A DNA stretch of 52,169 nt from Candidatus Intestinimonas stercoravium (GCA_019117605.1 DWZK01000034.1:1-52169), one strand, 5' to 3'; counted from the first letter of the stretch, positions 27,112-35,334 are shown. The notes: generated from the sequence alone by a model not told the origin. Numbers and translations are program-made.

Positions 27112-27140
27112 ATTATAGCAAGGCGGGCATGGGAAGTAAA
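27112..27140 (-). promoter_or_regulatory. Sigma-A promoter of the cobalamin operon
   Basis: On the minus strand TTTACT (27135-27140), 17 nt, then a perfect TATAAT (27112-27117). Transcription would start near 27105, about 15 nt before the riboswitch. Confidence 0.8.
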
Positions 27141-27164
27141 GGGGGAGTTTTCCGCCCTCCCGCC

Positions 27165-28037
27165 TCACAGCCCCCTGGCCCACTCGGGGCGCAGGCCGGT
27201 CCCGCTCTCCAGGGCCTGGTCCAGGCGGGCCAGGAAGGCTTCCCGGTCCTGGGGCAGGCTGCCGGAGAGGGGCACATAGTTGGAGGCGTGGTCGCAGGTG
27301 AAGTGGAGGGGGTCCACCTCCAGGCCCCGGATCAGCTCGCCGGCCTCCCGCAGGGTGTCTGCCGGTGCGGCGGGCTGGAACCGGCCCTCCCGCCAGTCCC
27401 TGTATAGGGCCGTGCCGGGAGAGAGGGTCAGGGTCAGTGCGGAGAGATGGCGGGGCCTCATGGCGTTGGCCATCTCCGCAGTCTCCCTCATGTGGACCAG
27501 CCCCTCTCCTCCGCCGCCGGCCAGGCCCAGCAGCACCATGATCCACAGGTCGAAGCCCGCCTCCCGGAGGCGGATGCCGGCCTCCAGCATCTCCGCCGCC
27601 CCCACCCCCTTATGGATGCGGCGGAGGAGCGCGTCGCTCCCTGTCTCCACCCCCAGGTAGGTCCGGGCCAGTCCGGCGTCCCGGAGGGCCCGCAGCTCCT
27701 CCGGCCCCTTCCGCAGGGTGCTGCGGGGCCCGGCGTAGGTGGTCACCTTCTCCAGAGAAGGGAAGGCGGCATACAGCTCCCTCAGGATGACCAGCAGGTC
27801 CTCCGTATCCACGGCGATCGCGTCTCCATCGCAGAGGAACACCCGGCGCACATCGCCATAGTACGCCCGGGCCATCCGGATGTCCTCCAGGATCTCTCCC
27901 ATGGGGCGGACCCGGTACTTCTTGTCCTTGTACATCCCGCAGAAGGTGCAGGCGTTGTGGGAGCAGCCCACCGTCACCTGGAGGAGGTAGCTCTTCCACT
28001 CTCCCGGCGGACGGTAGATATCCCCCTCATAGCGCAT
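27165..28037 (-). CDS. Radical SAM protein, elongator-like (function unknown)
   Basis: The 290-aa protein has the iron-sulfur cluster motif VGCSHNACTFCGMYKDK at about residue 25 (C-x4-C-x2-C spacing). Next come the SAM-binding region FLCDGDAIAVDTEDLL and YLGVETGSDALLRRIHKGV, a pattern of HemN/Elp3-type radical SAM enzymes. There is no B12-binding, TRAM or HemN C-terminal domain. The C-terminal third (RHLSALTLTLSPGTALYRD) resembles uncharacterised clostridial members. It is coupled to the DUF951 gene upstream (11-nt overlap) and ends 25 nt before the riboswitch promoter. The substrate cannot be deduced. Confidence 0.85.
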   Translation of the reverse strand: MRYEGDIYRPPGEWKSYLLQVTVGCSHNACTFCGMYKDKKYRVRPMGEILEDIRMARAYYGDVRRVFLCDGDAIAVDTEDLLVILRELYAAFPSLEKVTTYAGPRSTLRKGPEELRALRDAGLARTYLGVETGSDALLRRIHKGVGAAEMLEAGIRLREAGFDLWIMVLLGLAGGGGEGLVHMRETAEMANAMRPRHLSALTLTLSPGTALYRDWREGRFQPAAPADTLREAGELIRGLEVDPLHFTCDHASNYVPLSGSLPQDREAFLARLDQALESGTGLRPEWARGL

Positions 28038-28233
28038 GGTCTTCCCCGCCCCCCTGGTCCCGCAGGACCTTCTTGATATTCTTCTCCGCCTTGCTCCGGG
28101 GGATCATGATCTCGTGGCCGCACCCCTGGCAGCGGAGCCGGAAGTCCATGCCCACCCGCAGCACCAGCCAGCTCCTGCCGCCGCAGGGGTGGGCTTTCTT
28201 CATCTCCAGCACATCTCCCACATGGATGTCCAT
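28027..28233 (-). CDS. DUF951 family small protein
   Basis: This 68-aa protein has the DUF951 pattern: DIHVGDVLEMKKAHPCGG, WLVLRVGMDFRLRC, CQGCGHEIMIPRSKAEKNIKKVL. It shows a CQGCG knuckle plus the earlier PCGG cysteine. DUF951 proteins are widespread in Firmicutes, often near ribosomal or chromosome-partition genes, and have no established function; an SH3-like/zinc-ribbon nucleic-acid binder is plausible (inference). ATG at 28231-28233 has GGAG nine nt upstream. Confidence 0.88.
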   Translation of the reverse strand: MDIHVGDVLEMKKAHPCGGRSWLVLRVGMDFRLRCQGCGHEIMIPRSKAEKNIKKVLRDQGGGEDHAL

Positions 28234-28271
28234 CCCGTATCGCTCCTCTCTGCTCCCATATACCGGGCTCT

Positions 28272-28300
28272 ATTATACCTCCTGCCGGGCGGAGCCGCAA
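28272..28300 (-). promoter_or_regulatory. Sigma-A promoter of the DUF951/radical SAM genes
   Basis: On the minus strand TTGCGG (28295-28300), 17 nt, TATAAT (28272-28277), about 40 nt upstream of the DUF951 start. It lies in the 211-nt divergent gap with the S1-domain gene; no clear plus-strand promoter was seen there. Confidence 0.65.
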
Positions 28301-28444
28301 GCGCCTCCGCCCTTCGTCTGTCAATTCCGGCAAAACCGCCGCATATAGTAGGCCTATAGAGCGCGGGCCCGCCGCCCAGCTGCCGCCCACCGGCTGCTCC
28401 CCCGCTCTCGGGCGGGTCCAGGGACATGGAAAGGATGGTCATAT

Positions 28445-29380
28445 ATGCGTGGTCGATTTCTCCCGGAAGGCAGAGCCTTACATACTCCAGAGAACACCGC
28501 CGCCTGCGGGAGCCTGTTCTCCCTGCGTCAGGCTATGGAGCAGGAGACCGTTCTGGAGGGCCGGGCCCTCTCATGCAGCCCGGAGCACGACCTGCTGGTG
28601 TCCGTCGGGCCCTTCATCGGCCGGATCCCCCGGGAGGAGACGGCTCTCGGAGTGGCGGAGGGGACCACGAAGGAGATCGCCATCCTCTCCCGGGTAGGCA
28701 AGCCGATCTGCTTTACAGTAGTCTCCATATCAGGCGCCGGGGACGACGCCCCCGCCCTGTCTCTCTCCCGCCGCAGGGCCCAGGCCCTGGCCCAGGAGGC
28801 CCTGCTGGACGCCCTCCGCCCCGGCATGGTCATCCCCTGCACCGTCACCCACCTGGAGCCCTTCGGCGCCTTCGTGGACATCGGCTGCGGCCTGGTCTCC
28901 ATGATCGGCATCGACCGCATCTCCGTCTCCCGCATCCCCCACCCCGCCTGCCGCTTCTCGGTGGGGCAGGAGATCTGCGCTGCGGTGGCCGGGGTGGACC
29001 GGGAGCAGGGCCGGGTCCGGCTCACCCACCGGGAGCTGCTGGGCACCTGGGAGGAGAACGCCGCCCTCCTCGCGCCCGGCATGACGGTGGCGGGCTGGGT
29101 CCGGGGCGTGAAGGACTACGGCGCCTTCATCGAGCTCTTCCCCAATCTGTCCGGGCTGGCGGAGCCCTCCCCCGACCTGCGCCCCGGGGACCGGGTGTCC
29201 GTCTTCATCAAGTCCATCCTGCCGCAGCGCATGAAGATCAAGCTCCTGGTCATCGACCGGCTGCCTCCCGAGCCCGGGCCCACCCCCCTGCGATACCACA
29301 TCACCCAGGGGACCCTCTCCCACTGGCGCTACGCCCCCGAGGACTGCCAGAAGCCGGGGGCGGAGACCTTCTTCACTTGA
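28445..29380 (+). CDS. S1 RNA-binding domain protein (ribosomal protein S1-like)
   Basis: The 311-aa protein has two clear S1/OB-fold domains. The first is at about residues 125-200 (LRPGMVIPCTVTHLEPFGAF then VDIGCGLVSMI), the second at about 215-275 (LAPGMTVAGWVRGVKDYGAF). A degenerate S1-like part precedes them (about 36-95, LLVSVGPFIGRIPREE). It is shorter than true S1 and has a distinct N-terminal FLPEGRALHTPENTAA block and a C-terminal tail, like a family of clostridial S1-like proteins. RNA binding is likely; the specific role is unknown. ATG at 28445 is chosen because the N-terminal block is conserved in my recollection of relatives. A GC-rich terminator follows the gene. Confidence 0.82.
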   Translation: MRGRFLPEGRALHTPENTAACGSLFSLRQAMEQETVLEGRALSCSPEHDLLVSVGPFIGRIPREETALGVAEGTTKEIAILSRVGKPICFTVVSISGAGDDAPALSLSRRRAQALAQEALLDALRPGMVIPCTVTHLEPFGAFVDIGCGLVSMIGIDRISVSRIPHPACRFSVGQEICAAVAGVDREQGRVRLTHRELLGTWEENAALLAPGMTVAGWVRGVKDYGAFIELFPNLSGLAEPSPDLRPGDRVSVFIKSILPQRMKIKLLVIDRLPPEPGPTPLRYHITQGTLSHWRYAPEDCQKPGAETFFT

Positions 29381-29386
29381 GAGGGA

Positions 29387-29420
29387 GACCGGCCCCGCTG
29401 TGCCAGCGGGGCCGGTCTTT
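29387..29420 (+). terminator. Terminator after the S1-domain gene
   Basis: A 14-bp perfect GC-rich stem (29387-29400 with 29404-29417, loop TGC) is followed by TTT, six nt after the stop codon. The T-run is short, but the stem is strong; it also separates the convergent rarA gene. Confidence 0.75.
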
Positions 29421-29427
29421 CGCGCCT

Positions 29428-30702
29428 TCATCCCTCTCCCTTGATCTGCTCCCAGTATCGCTTGGCCGCCTGTTCGGCCTTGTTCTCCCCGTACTGGTAG
29501 TAGTGTGTCCCCACCAGGGCATCGGGCAGATACTGCTGCTTCACATAGTGGTTCGGGAAGTCATGGGGATAGAGGTACCCCTGCTCCCGCTCCATGCCGC
29601 TGGAGTCCAGATGCTTGTTCTGAAGGTGCCGGGGGTAGTCTCCCGTCTTCCCCGCCCGCACGTCCGCCAGAGCGGCGTCCAGTGCTACATGGGCGGAGTT
29701 GGACTTGGGGCTGGTGGCCATGAGCACCGCCGCATCCCCCAGGGGGATCCGGGCCTCCGGCAGGCCCAGCATATTGGCTGCGTCCACGCAGGCTTTGACG
29801 ATGGGGATGATCTGGGGATAGGCCAGTCCCACGTCCTCGCAGGCGATCACCATCAGGCGGCGGCAGGCGGAGATCAGGTCCCCCGCCTCCAGCAGCCGGG
29901 CCAGGTAGTGGCAGGCGGCGTCCGGGTCGGAGCCCCGGATGGATTTTTGCAGGGCGGAGAGGATGTCGTAGTGGTCGTCCCCCTCCCGGTCGTACCGCAT
30001 GGCGGAGCGCTGGGCCACGGTCCGGGCGTCGGCCAGGGAGACCAGGAGCTGCCCGTCCTTCCGCCGGGCGGTGTTCATCAGCAGCTCCACCGCGTTCATC
30101 GCCTTCCGCACGTCTCCGCCGCAGGCGGTGGCGATACAGCGCTCCACCCCTTCCTCGCACACGGCTGTGCCCCCCAGGCGTCCGGCCATGACGCCGATCG
30201 CCCGTTCCACCGCCGGGACCACGTCCTCCGGCTCCACCGGCTTGAACTCGAAGACAGTGGACCGGCTGAGCACCGCGTTGTAGACGTAGAAGTAGGGGTT
30301 CTCGGTGGTGGAGGCGATCAGGGTCACGTCCCCCCGCTCGATCACGTCCAGCAGGGACTGCTGCTGCTTCTTGTTGAAGTACTGGATCTCATCCAAGTAG
30401 AGGAGGATCCCGTTGGGGGCCATCATGGTCCCCACATCGGCGATCACGTCCTTGATATCCGAGAGGGAGCCGGTGGTGGCGTTGATCCGCCTGAGGGCCC
30501 GGTTGGTCCGGGCCGCGATGATGTTGGCCACCGTGGTCTTCCCCGTGCCAGAGGGGCCGTAGAAGATCAGGTTGGGGATGTCCCCCTCCTGGATGATGCG
30601 GCGCAGGAGCCCCTCCGGGCCCAGGATATGCCGCTGCCCCACCACCTCATCCAGGCTGGCAGGGCGGATCTCGTCCGCCAGGGGCCGGTGTGTCATGGCC
30701 AT
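29428..30702 (-). CDS. rarA: Replication-associated recombination protein A (AAA+ ATPase)
   Basis: RarA (MgsA) acts at stalled replication forks. The 424-aa product has RPASLDEVVGQRHILG, Walker A LIFYGPSGTGKTTVANIIA (about residue 50), Walker B ILLYLDEIQYFNKKQQ, sensor motif LIASTTENPYF, and the C-terminal tetramerisation region (KSIRGSDPDAACHYLARLLEAGD, CEDVGLAYPQ). Length is normal. ATG at 30700-30702 has GGAGGG seven nt upstream. It has its own promoter and is separated from glyA by two large hairpins. Confidence 0.96.
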   Translation of the reverse strand: MAMTHRPLADEIRPASLDEVVGQRHILGPEGLLRRIIQEGDIPNLIFYGPSGTGKTTVANIIAARTNRALRRINATTGSLSDIKDVIADVGTMMAPNGILLYLDEIQYFNKKQQQSLLDVIERGDVTLIASTTENPYFYVYNAVLSRSTVFEFKPVEPEDVVPAVERAIGVMAGRLGGTAVCEEGVERCIATACGGDVRKAMNAVELLMNTARRKDGQLLVSLADARTVAQRSAMRYDREGDDHYDILSALQKSIRGSDPDAACHYLARLLEAGDLISACRRLMVIACEDVGLAYPQIIPIVKACVDAANMLGLPEARIPLGDAAVLMATSPKSNSAHVALDAALADVRAGKTGDYPRHLQNKHLDSSGMEREQGYLYPHDFPNHYVKQQYLPDALVGTHYYQYGENKAEQAAKRYWEQIKGEG

Positions 30703-30747
30703 CCGCCTTCCCTCCTCAAACTTCGTTCTGGTCTGTCCGCAGGCACT

Positions 30748-30776
30748 ATTCTAACATATGTTCGACCCGGCGTAAA
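30748..30776 (-). promoter_or_regulatory. Sigma-A promoter of rarA
   Basis: On the minus strand TTTACG (30771-30776), 17 nt, TAGAAT (30748-30753), 45 nt upstream of the rarA start. Confidence 0.6.
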
Positions 30777-30837
30777 CTCTTTTCCCGGCTCCGGGCCCTC
30801 TCTGCGCACAGCCCAGTGCATTTTGCCGCCGGGCGAC

Positions 30838-30871
30838 CGTCCGATAAAGCCCAGATGGGCTTTATCGGACG
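30838..30871. repeat. 16-bp perfect inverted repeat upstream of rarA
   Basis: Arms 30838-30853 and 30856-30871 are perfectly complementary with a 2-nt centre. There is no T-run on either side, so it is not a typical intrinsic terminator. It lies between the glyA terminator-like hairpin and the rarA promoter. It could be an operator, a second termination hairpin, or a mobile palindromic element; I see no second copy in this window. Confidence 0.7.
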
Positions 30872-30877
30872 AGCTGA

Positions 30878-30905
30878 AGGGCCCGGCGCTCCCGCGCCGG
30901 GCCCT
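30878..30905 (-). terminator. Terminator-like hairpin after glyA
   Basis: A 12-bp perfect stem (30894-30905 with 30878-30889, 4-nt loop) lies 25 nt after the glyA stop. It is followed only by TT on the minus strand, so termination strength is uncertain. Confidence 0.6.
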
Positions 30906-30929
30906 CTGTCGGCCGGTGGGCCGCAGGTA

Positions 30930-32171
30930 TCACTGGTAGAGGGGATACTTCCCGGTGAGCCGGGCCACCTCTGCCCGGATGTCGTCCGCCTTGTTCTCAA
31001 AGTCGGTGGCGGCCTCCCACATGAGCCGGCCCACCACCTTCATATCCTCCTCTCGGAAGCCACGGGTGGTGACAGCGGGGGTGCCTACCCGGATGCCGCT
31101 GGTGACGAAGGGCTTCTCCGGGTCGTTGGGGATGGCGTTCTTGTTGACGGTGATGTCCACCTCATCCAGACGCCGCTCCATCTCCTTGCCGGTGACCCCG
31201 GCCTTCCGCAGGTCCACCAGCATCAGGTGGTTGTCCGTACCGCCGGACACCAGGTCGAAGCCGCACGCGGTGAGGGACTCCGCCAGGGCCTGGGCATTCT
31301 TGAGGATCTGTGCCTGATAGTCCTTGAACTCCGGTCTGAGGGCCTCGCCGAAGGCCACCGCCTTGGCGGCGATGATGTGCTCCAGGGGGCCGCCCTGAGA
31401 GCCGGGGAAGATGGCGGAGTCGATCTTCTTGGCCAGCTCGGCCTTGCAGAGGATCAGGCCGCCCCGGGGGCCCCGGAGGGTCTTGTGGGTGGTGGTGGTG
31501 ACCACGTCGGCATAGGGCACAGGAGAGGGGTGGAGCCCGGCGGCCACCAGGCCGGCGATGTGGGCCATGTCCACGAAGAGGTAGGCCCCCACCTCGTGGG
31601 CGATGTCGGCGAAGACCTTGAAGTCGATGATCCGGGGATAGGCGGAGGCGCCGGCGATGATCATCTTGGGCTTGCAGCTCTTGGCCAGATCCCGGACCTG
31701 GTCGTAGTCGATCCGCCCGTCGGGGCCCAGGCCGTAGGAGACCATATGGTAGTTCTTTCCGGAGAAGTTCACGGGGGAGCCGTGGGTCAGGTGCCCGCCG
31801 TTGGACAGGTCCATGCCCAGCACGGTGTCCCCGTGCTGGCAGAGGGCGGCGTAGACGGCGTAGTTGGCCTGGGCACCGCTGTGGGGCTGCACGTTGGCGT
31901 GCTCCGCCCCGAAGAGCTTGCAGGCCCGGTCCCGGGCGATGTCCTCGGTGACGTCCACCTCCTGGCAGCCGCCGTAGTAGCGCTTGCCGGGGTAGCCCTC
32001 CGCGTATTTATTGGTGAGCACGGAGCCCATCGCCACCAGCACCGCCTCGCTGACGATGTTCTCCGATGCGATCAGCTCGATGTTCCGCCGCTGGCGGGCC
32101 AGCTCGGCCGCTATGGTCGCCGCGACCTCCGGGTCCCGGGCGCTGAGAAAGTCGATCATTTCCTGTACCAT
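30930..32171 (-). CDS. glyA: Serine hydroxymethyltransferase
   Basis: GlyA interconverts serine and glycine with tetrahydrofolate. The 413-aa PLP enzyme has [48 protein letters not shown], and the PLP lysine in [16 protein letters not shown] at about residue 227. ATG at 32169-32171 has GGAGG nine nt upstream and matches the family N-terminus; the frame continues upstream without support. It is divergent from nth, with clear promoters for both. Confidence 0.97.
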   Translation of the reverse strand: MVQEMIDFLSARDPEVAATIAAELARQRRNIELIASENIVSEAVLVAMGSVLTNKYAEGYPGKRYYGGCQEVDVTEDIARDRACKLFGAEHANVQPHSGAQANYAVYAALCQHGDTVLGMDLSNGGHLTHGSPVNFSGKNYHMVSYGLGPDGRIDYDQVRDLAKSCKPKMIIAGASAYPRIIDFKVFADIAHEVGAYLFVDMAHIAGLVAAGLHPSPVPYADVVTTTTHKTLRGPRGGLILCKAELAKKIDSAIFPGSQGGPLEHIIAAKAVAFGEALRPEFKDYQAQILKNAQALAESLTACGFDLVSGGTDNHLMLVDLRKAGVTGKEMERRLDEVDITVNKNAIPNDPEKPFVTSGIRVGTPAVTTRGFREEDMKVVGRLMWEAATDFENKADDIRAEVARLTGKYPLYQ

Positions 32172-32216
32172 ACCATCGCTCCTCCACATTGAAAGTAGAT
32201 CGAAAGGGATAGATCT

Positions 32217-32245
32217 ATTATACAGAAGCCGCCCACAAAATACAA
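32217..32245 (-). promoter_or_regulatory. Sigma-A promoter of glyA
   Basis: On the minus strand TTGTAT (32240-32245), 17 nt, TATAAT (32217-32222), about 45 nt upstream of the glyA start. Confidence 0.75.
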
Positions 32246-32288
32246 TCGTCATTCTCGGGAAAACACCGTCGTATTTCTCGACGGGATA

Positions 32289-32297
32289 TGGTATAAT
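32289..32297 (+). promoter_or_regulatory. Extended -10 promoter of nth
   Basis: TGGTATAAT on the plus strand is a perfect extended -10 (TGnTATAAT), 47 nt before nth. No good -35 is seen at 17 nt, as is usual for extended -10 promoters. Confidence 0.65.
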
Positions 32298-32343
32298 GTC
32301 GGCAGATCTGCAAAAATGATACTTGCAAGAAAGGGACCGATGT

Positions 32344-32988
32344 ATGAAGTCAGAAGCCGATGTGCGCTCCATCGTAGAGGAGCTGAAAAAACTCTATCCG
32401 GAAGGGATCTGTTCCCTGGACTACCCCAAGCCCTATGAGCTGCTGTTCTCTGTCCGGCTGGCCGCGCAGTGCACCGATGAGCGCGTCAACCAGGTGACCC
32501 CCGCCCTGTTCGGCCGCTTCCCCACCCTGGAGGCCCTGGCCGAGGCCGATGTGAGCGAGGTGGAGCAGTACATCCACTCCACCGGCTTTTTCCGTGCCAA
32601 GGCACGGGACATCGTGGCCGCCTCCCGGATGATGCTGGAGCAGTTCGGCGGGAAGGTGCCCGACAATATGGAGGACCTGCTGAAGCTGCCCGGCGTGGGC
32701 CGCAAGACCGCCAACCTGATCCTGGGCGACGTATATCATGTGCCCGGCGTGGTGGTGGCGGACACCCACTGCATCCGTATCTCGGGGAAGCTGGGCCTCA
32801 CAGACGGCACCAAGGACCCCGTCAAAGTGGAGATGCAGCTCCGCGCGGTGCTCCCCCCGGAGGAGTCCAACGACTTCTGCCACCGGCTGGTCCTCCACGG
32901 GCGGGCGGTGTGCACCGCCCGGAAGCCCCAGTGCCAGGACTGCTCCCTCCGGCCCTGGTGCGACTTTTTCCAGAAAGGGGTGGACTGA
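32344..32988 (+). CDS. nth: Endonuclease III
   Basis: Nth is a bifunctional DNA glycosylase/AP lyase for oxidised pyrimidines. The 214-aa product has the helix-hairpin-helix with the catalytic lysine in [16 protein letters not shown] at about residue 120 and the catalytic aspartate in [15 protein letters not shown]-terminal [4Fe-4S] ligand set C-x6-C-x2-C-x5-C lies within about residues 191-207. ATG at 32344 is used; a TTG seven codons upstream is possible. The next gene starts one base after the stop. Confidence 0.96.
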   Translation: MKSEADVRSIVEELKKLYPEGICSLDYPKPYELLFSVRLAAQCTDERVNQVTPALFGRFPTLEALAEADVSEVEQYIHSTGFFRAKARDIVAASRMMLEQFGGKVPDNMEDLLKLPGVGRKTANLILGDVYHVPGVVVADTHCIRISGKLGLTDGTKDPVKVEMQLRAVLPPEESNDFCHRLVLHGRAVCTARKPQCQDCSLRPWCDFFQKGVD

Positions 32989-32989
32989 G

Positions 32990-33616
32990 ATGGAGCTCGT
33001 AGACCTGGAGACCTGGCCCCGGCGGGACACCTTCCGTTTCTTCTCCGGCCTGTCCTGGCCCTTCTACTCCGTGACCAGCACCCTGGATGTGGGCCGCTAC
33101 CACGCCTACGTCAAGGCGCATGGCCTGTCCTTCTACTACGGCCTCATCTACCTCACCACTGCTGTCATGGACCGGCTCCCCGACTTCCTCTATAAGATCC
33201 GCGGCGGCCAGATCGTCCGCCACGACCGGCTGGAGCCCAGCTTCGTCACGCTGGACCAGCAGACCCACCAGATCAAGATCACCAACGTGCCCCTGACGGA
33301 GAGCCTGGAGGACTACTGCGCCCGGTGCCGGGCGGCGGTGGAGGCCCAGACCTCCCCCTTCCCCTCCGGTTCCGACGAGGCCCGGGACGATCTGATCTAC
33401 TTCTCCTGCACCCCATGGTTCTCCTTCACCAGCCTCACCAACGAGATGGACGACGATCCGGACGACTCCATCCCCCGCATCACCTGGGGGAAGTTCGAAG
33501 CCCGGGAGGGCAGGCTCCTGCTCCCCTGCTCCGTCCAGCTCAACCACCGGCTCCTGGACGGCTGGCACCTGGGACAGCTCCTCACCGATCTTCAGAAGGA
33601 ACTGGACGCCTTCTGA
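32990..33616 (+). CDS. Chloramphenicol acetyltransferase-like (CatA-fold) acyltransferase
   Basis: The 208-aa protein fits the CAT family from end to end. Near the N-terminus it has DLETWPRRDTFRFF, then DVGRYHAYVKAHGLSFYYGLIYLTTAV, SFTSLTNEM, and a C-terminal active-site block CSVQLNHRLLDGWHLGQLL. The catalytic histidine and aspartate of the HxxxDG motif are kept, but the preceding residue, usually His, is Asn. Many such chromosomal homologues do not confer resistance, and the acceptor is unknown. It begins one base after nth, so they are probably co-transcribed without an obvious functional link. Confidence 0.85.
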   Translation: MELVDLETWPRRDTFRFFSGLSWPFYSVTSTLDVGRYHAYVKAHGLSFYYGLIYLTTAVMDRLPDFLYKIRGGQIVRHDRLEPSFVTLDQQTHQIKITNVPLTESLEDYCARCRAAVEAQTSPFPSGSDEARDDLIYFSCTPWFSFTSLTNEMDDDPDDSIPRITWGKFEAREGRLLLPCSVQLNHRLLDGWHLGQLLTDLQKELDAF

Positions 33617-33627
33617 ACCGGATGATG

Positions 33628-33667
33628 CAGAGCGGCCCTGTCTCTCAAGAGAGACAGGGCCGCTCTG
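33628..33667. terminator. Bidirectional terminator hairpin between the CAT-like gene and coaX
   Basis: Two 19-nt arms (33628-33646, 33649-33667) pair perfectly. The hairpin lies 11 nt after the CAT-like gene and 13 nt after coaX, which converge here. T-runs are poor on both sides, but the stem is very stable. Confidence 0.75.
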
Positions 33668-33680
33668 TGCTTTCCGCGTC

Positions 33681-34457
33681 TCAGCGCCGGTCCTTATGCC
33701 GGCGGTAGATGATGGCCAGGCCGTCCAGGACCAGGCCGCTGTCCACCACGTCGATGAGGGAGGTCCCATCCGCGATCAGCCGGGCCAGGCCGCCTGTGGC
33801 CACCACTCTGGCGCCGGGCTCTCCCAGCTCTTCCTTCGCCTTGCCGATCAGGTGCTCCACTGCGCCGATATAGCCCTCCACGGCTCCCGCCTGGATCTGC
33901 CCCACCGCCGTGCAGCCCAGCACCCGGTCCGGCCTCACCAGCTCGACCTTGGGGAGCATGGCCGTCTGGCGGAACAGGGCCTCGGTGGCGATGCGGACCC
34001 CGGCCAGGATGCAGCCGCCCATATAACGCCCCTCCCGGTCCACGGCGTCCACAGTGGTGGCGGTGCCGAAGTCCAGTACGACCAAAGGCCGGCCGTACTT
34101 CTCCATGGCGGCGATACAGGCTACGGAGCGGTCCGCCCCCAGGCGCTCATCTCCGCTGACCCCGTAGGACAGGCCGGGATCCACGCCGTCATCCACCACG
34201 ATGGGCGTCTTGCCCAGATAACGGGAGATGGCGTTGCTCAGGGAGTGCATCACCTGGGGCACCACCGAGGCCACGATCACATCCTCCACGTCCTCTGTCC
34301 GAAGGCCGAAGCGCTGGAGATACATACAGAGCATCAGTCCAATCTCGTCCGAGGTCCGGGCGGCGTCGGTCATCAGGCGGAAGCTGCCGGTCAGGCGCTC
34401 CTCCTGGAACATGCCGAAGACCATATTGGTGTTCCCCACATCGATCGTAAGCAGCAT
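33681..34457 (-). CDS. coaX: Type III pantothenate kinase
   Basis: CoaX phosphorylates pantothenate, the first step of CoA synthesis, and is not feedback-inhibited by CoA. The 258-aa product has the ASKHA-fold phosphate-1 motif TIDVGNTNMVFGMF at the N-terminus, GADRSVACIAA around residue 107, the phosphate-2 motif VVLDFGTATTVDAVD around 127 and the C-terminal VVATGGLARLI. ATG at 34455-34457 has AAGGATG upstream and starts one base after the end of the phosphodiesterase gene. Confidence 0.96.
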   Translation of the reverse strand: MLLTIDVGNTNMVFGMFQEERLTGSFRLMTDAARTSDEIGLMLCMYLQRFGLRTEDVEDVIVASVVPQVMHSLSNAISRYLGKTPIVVDDGVDPGLSYGVSGDERLGADRSVACIAAMEKYGRPLVVLDFGTATTVDAVDREGRYMGGCILAGVRIATEALFRQTAMLPKVELVRPDRVLGCTAVGQIQAGAVEGYIGAVEHLIGKAKEELGEPGARVVATGGLARLIADGTSLIDVVDSGLVLDGLAIIYRRHKDRR

Positions 34458-34458
34458 A

Positions 34459-34953
34459 TCAAACACATCCTTCGTTTTTCGGCGCTCCGTCTCCCATCCG
34501 CCGGATCTCGCACCTGATCTCTTCCGCCCCCAGGTCTATCACCCCGTAGGTGCCTCCGCTCCCCCGGCAGCTCCCCGGGTTCAGTATCCACAGCTCCCCC
34601 TCCCGCTCGCAGTAAGGGATATGGGTGTGCCCGAAAAGGAGGACGTCCGCCTCCGCTTCCCGGGCGGCATAATAGGCAGGGCCATAGGTCTGCTTCACAT
34701 GGTAGCGGTGCCCGTGGGTCATGAGGATCCGCCGTCCCTCCACCAGCAATACCCGCTGGTCGGGGACCTCGGTGAAGCCATCGCAGTTGCCGCAGACGTT
34801 CTGCATGGTCTGCATGGGCATCCGGCTCTGGAGCTCCTGAAAGTCCCGGACCAGATCCCCCAGGTGGAGCACCAGATAGGGCCTCTCCCGGCGGACCGCC
34901 TGCTCCATATGGTCCACGTCCCCATGGGAATCAGAAAAAACAGCTATCTTCAC
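34459..34953 (-). CDS. Metallophosphoesterase, YfcE/MJ0936 family
   Basis: The 164-aa calcineurin-like phosphodiesterase has the metal-binding motifs VFSDSHGDVDH (GD/SH motif at residues 5-15), LHLGDLVRD, VCGNCDG (GNCD), ILMTHGHRY and LFGHTHIPY. It closes with LNPGSCRGSGGTYGVI, as in YfcE. Members hydrolyse phosphodiesters in vitro; the natural substrate is unclear. The start is taken as GTG at 34951-34953, with AAGGTG about six nt upstream and the family N-terminus KIAVFSDSHG. It is coupled to coaX. Confidence 0.92.
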   Translation of the reverse strand: MKIAVFSDSHGDVDHMEQAVRRERPYLVLHLGDLVRDFQELQSRMPMQTMQNVCGNCDGFTEVPDQRVLLVEGRRILMTHGHRYHVKQTYGPAYYAAREAEADVLLFGHTHIPYCEREGELWILNPGSCRGSGGTYGVIDLGAEEIRCEIRRMGDGAPKNEGCV

Positions 34954-35025
34954 CGCAGTCACCTTCCGCAAGACGGCACATATAATACATCGGGACCAGT
35001 CATAGAATCAATGGAGGGATGCCCT

Positions 35026-35295
35026 ATGCCAAAACAGAGCCCATCCGCCGGCCCCCTCAAGGACCCCCAGGTCGCCAGGCTCCTCCGGGACAGACACGCC
35101 GTGGAGCAGCTGCTCCAGTCCCCGGACACCAAGCTGCTCATGGAGCTGCTGGGCCGCCAGGGCGGGCTGAAGGGAGCCGCCGAAGCCGCCATGAAGGGGG
35201 ACCCCAGCGCGCTCCAGGGGATGCTGGACCGCCTGCGGCAGGACCCTAAGGGGGCGGAGGTGGTGGAACGGCTCAGCCGCTCCACGCCCAAATGA
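35026..35295 (+). CDS. Small uncharacterised protein, first of a three-gene cluster
   Basis: The 89-aa product is predicted soluble and largely helical: SPDTKLLMELLGRQGGLKGAA, then DPSALQGMLDRL and EVVERLSRS. It has no signal peptide, membrane segment or cysteines. The start ATG at 35026 has GGAGGG seven nt upstream; a TATAAT at 34981-34986 without a good -35 may be part of its promoter. I recognise the pattern from conserved but unnamed clostridial proteins. It is followed after 39 nt by two further small genes on the same strand. Confidence 0.75.
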   Translation: MPKQSPSAGPLKDPQVARLLRDRHAVEQLLQSPDTKLLMELLGRQGGLKGAAEAAMKGDPSALQGMLDRLRQDPKGAEVVERLSRSTPK

Positions 35296-35334
35296 GCCCT
35301 GGCCTGAGATGACGATGGAAGGGAGGTCCGTCCT

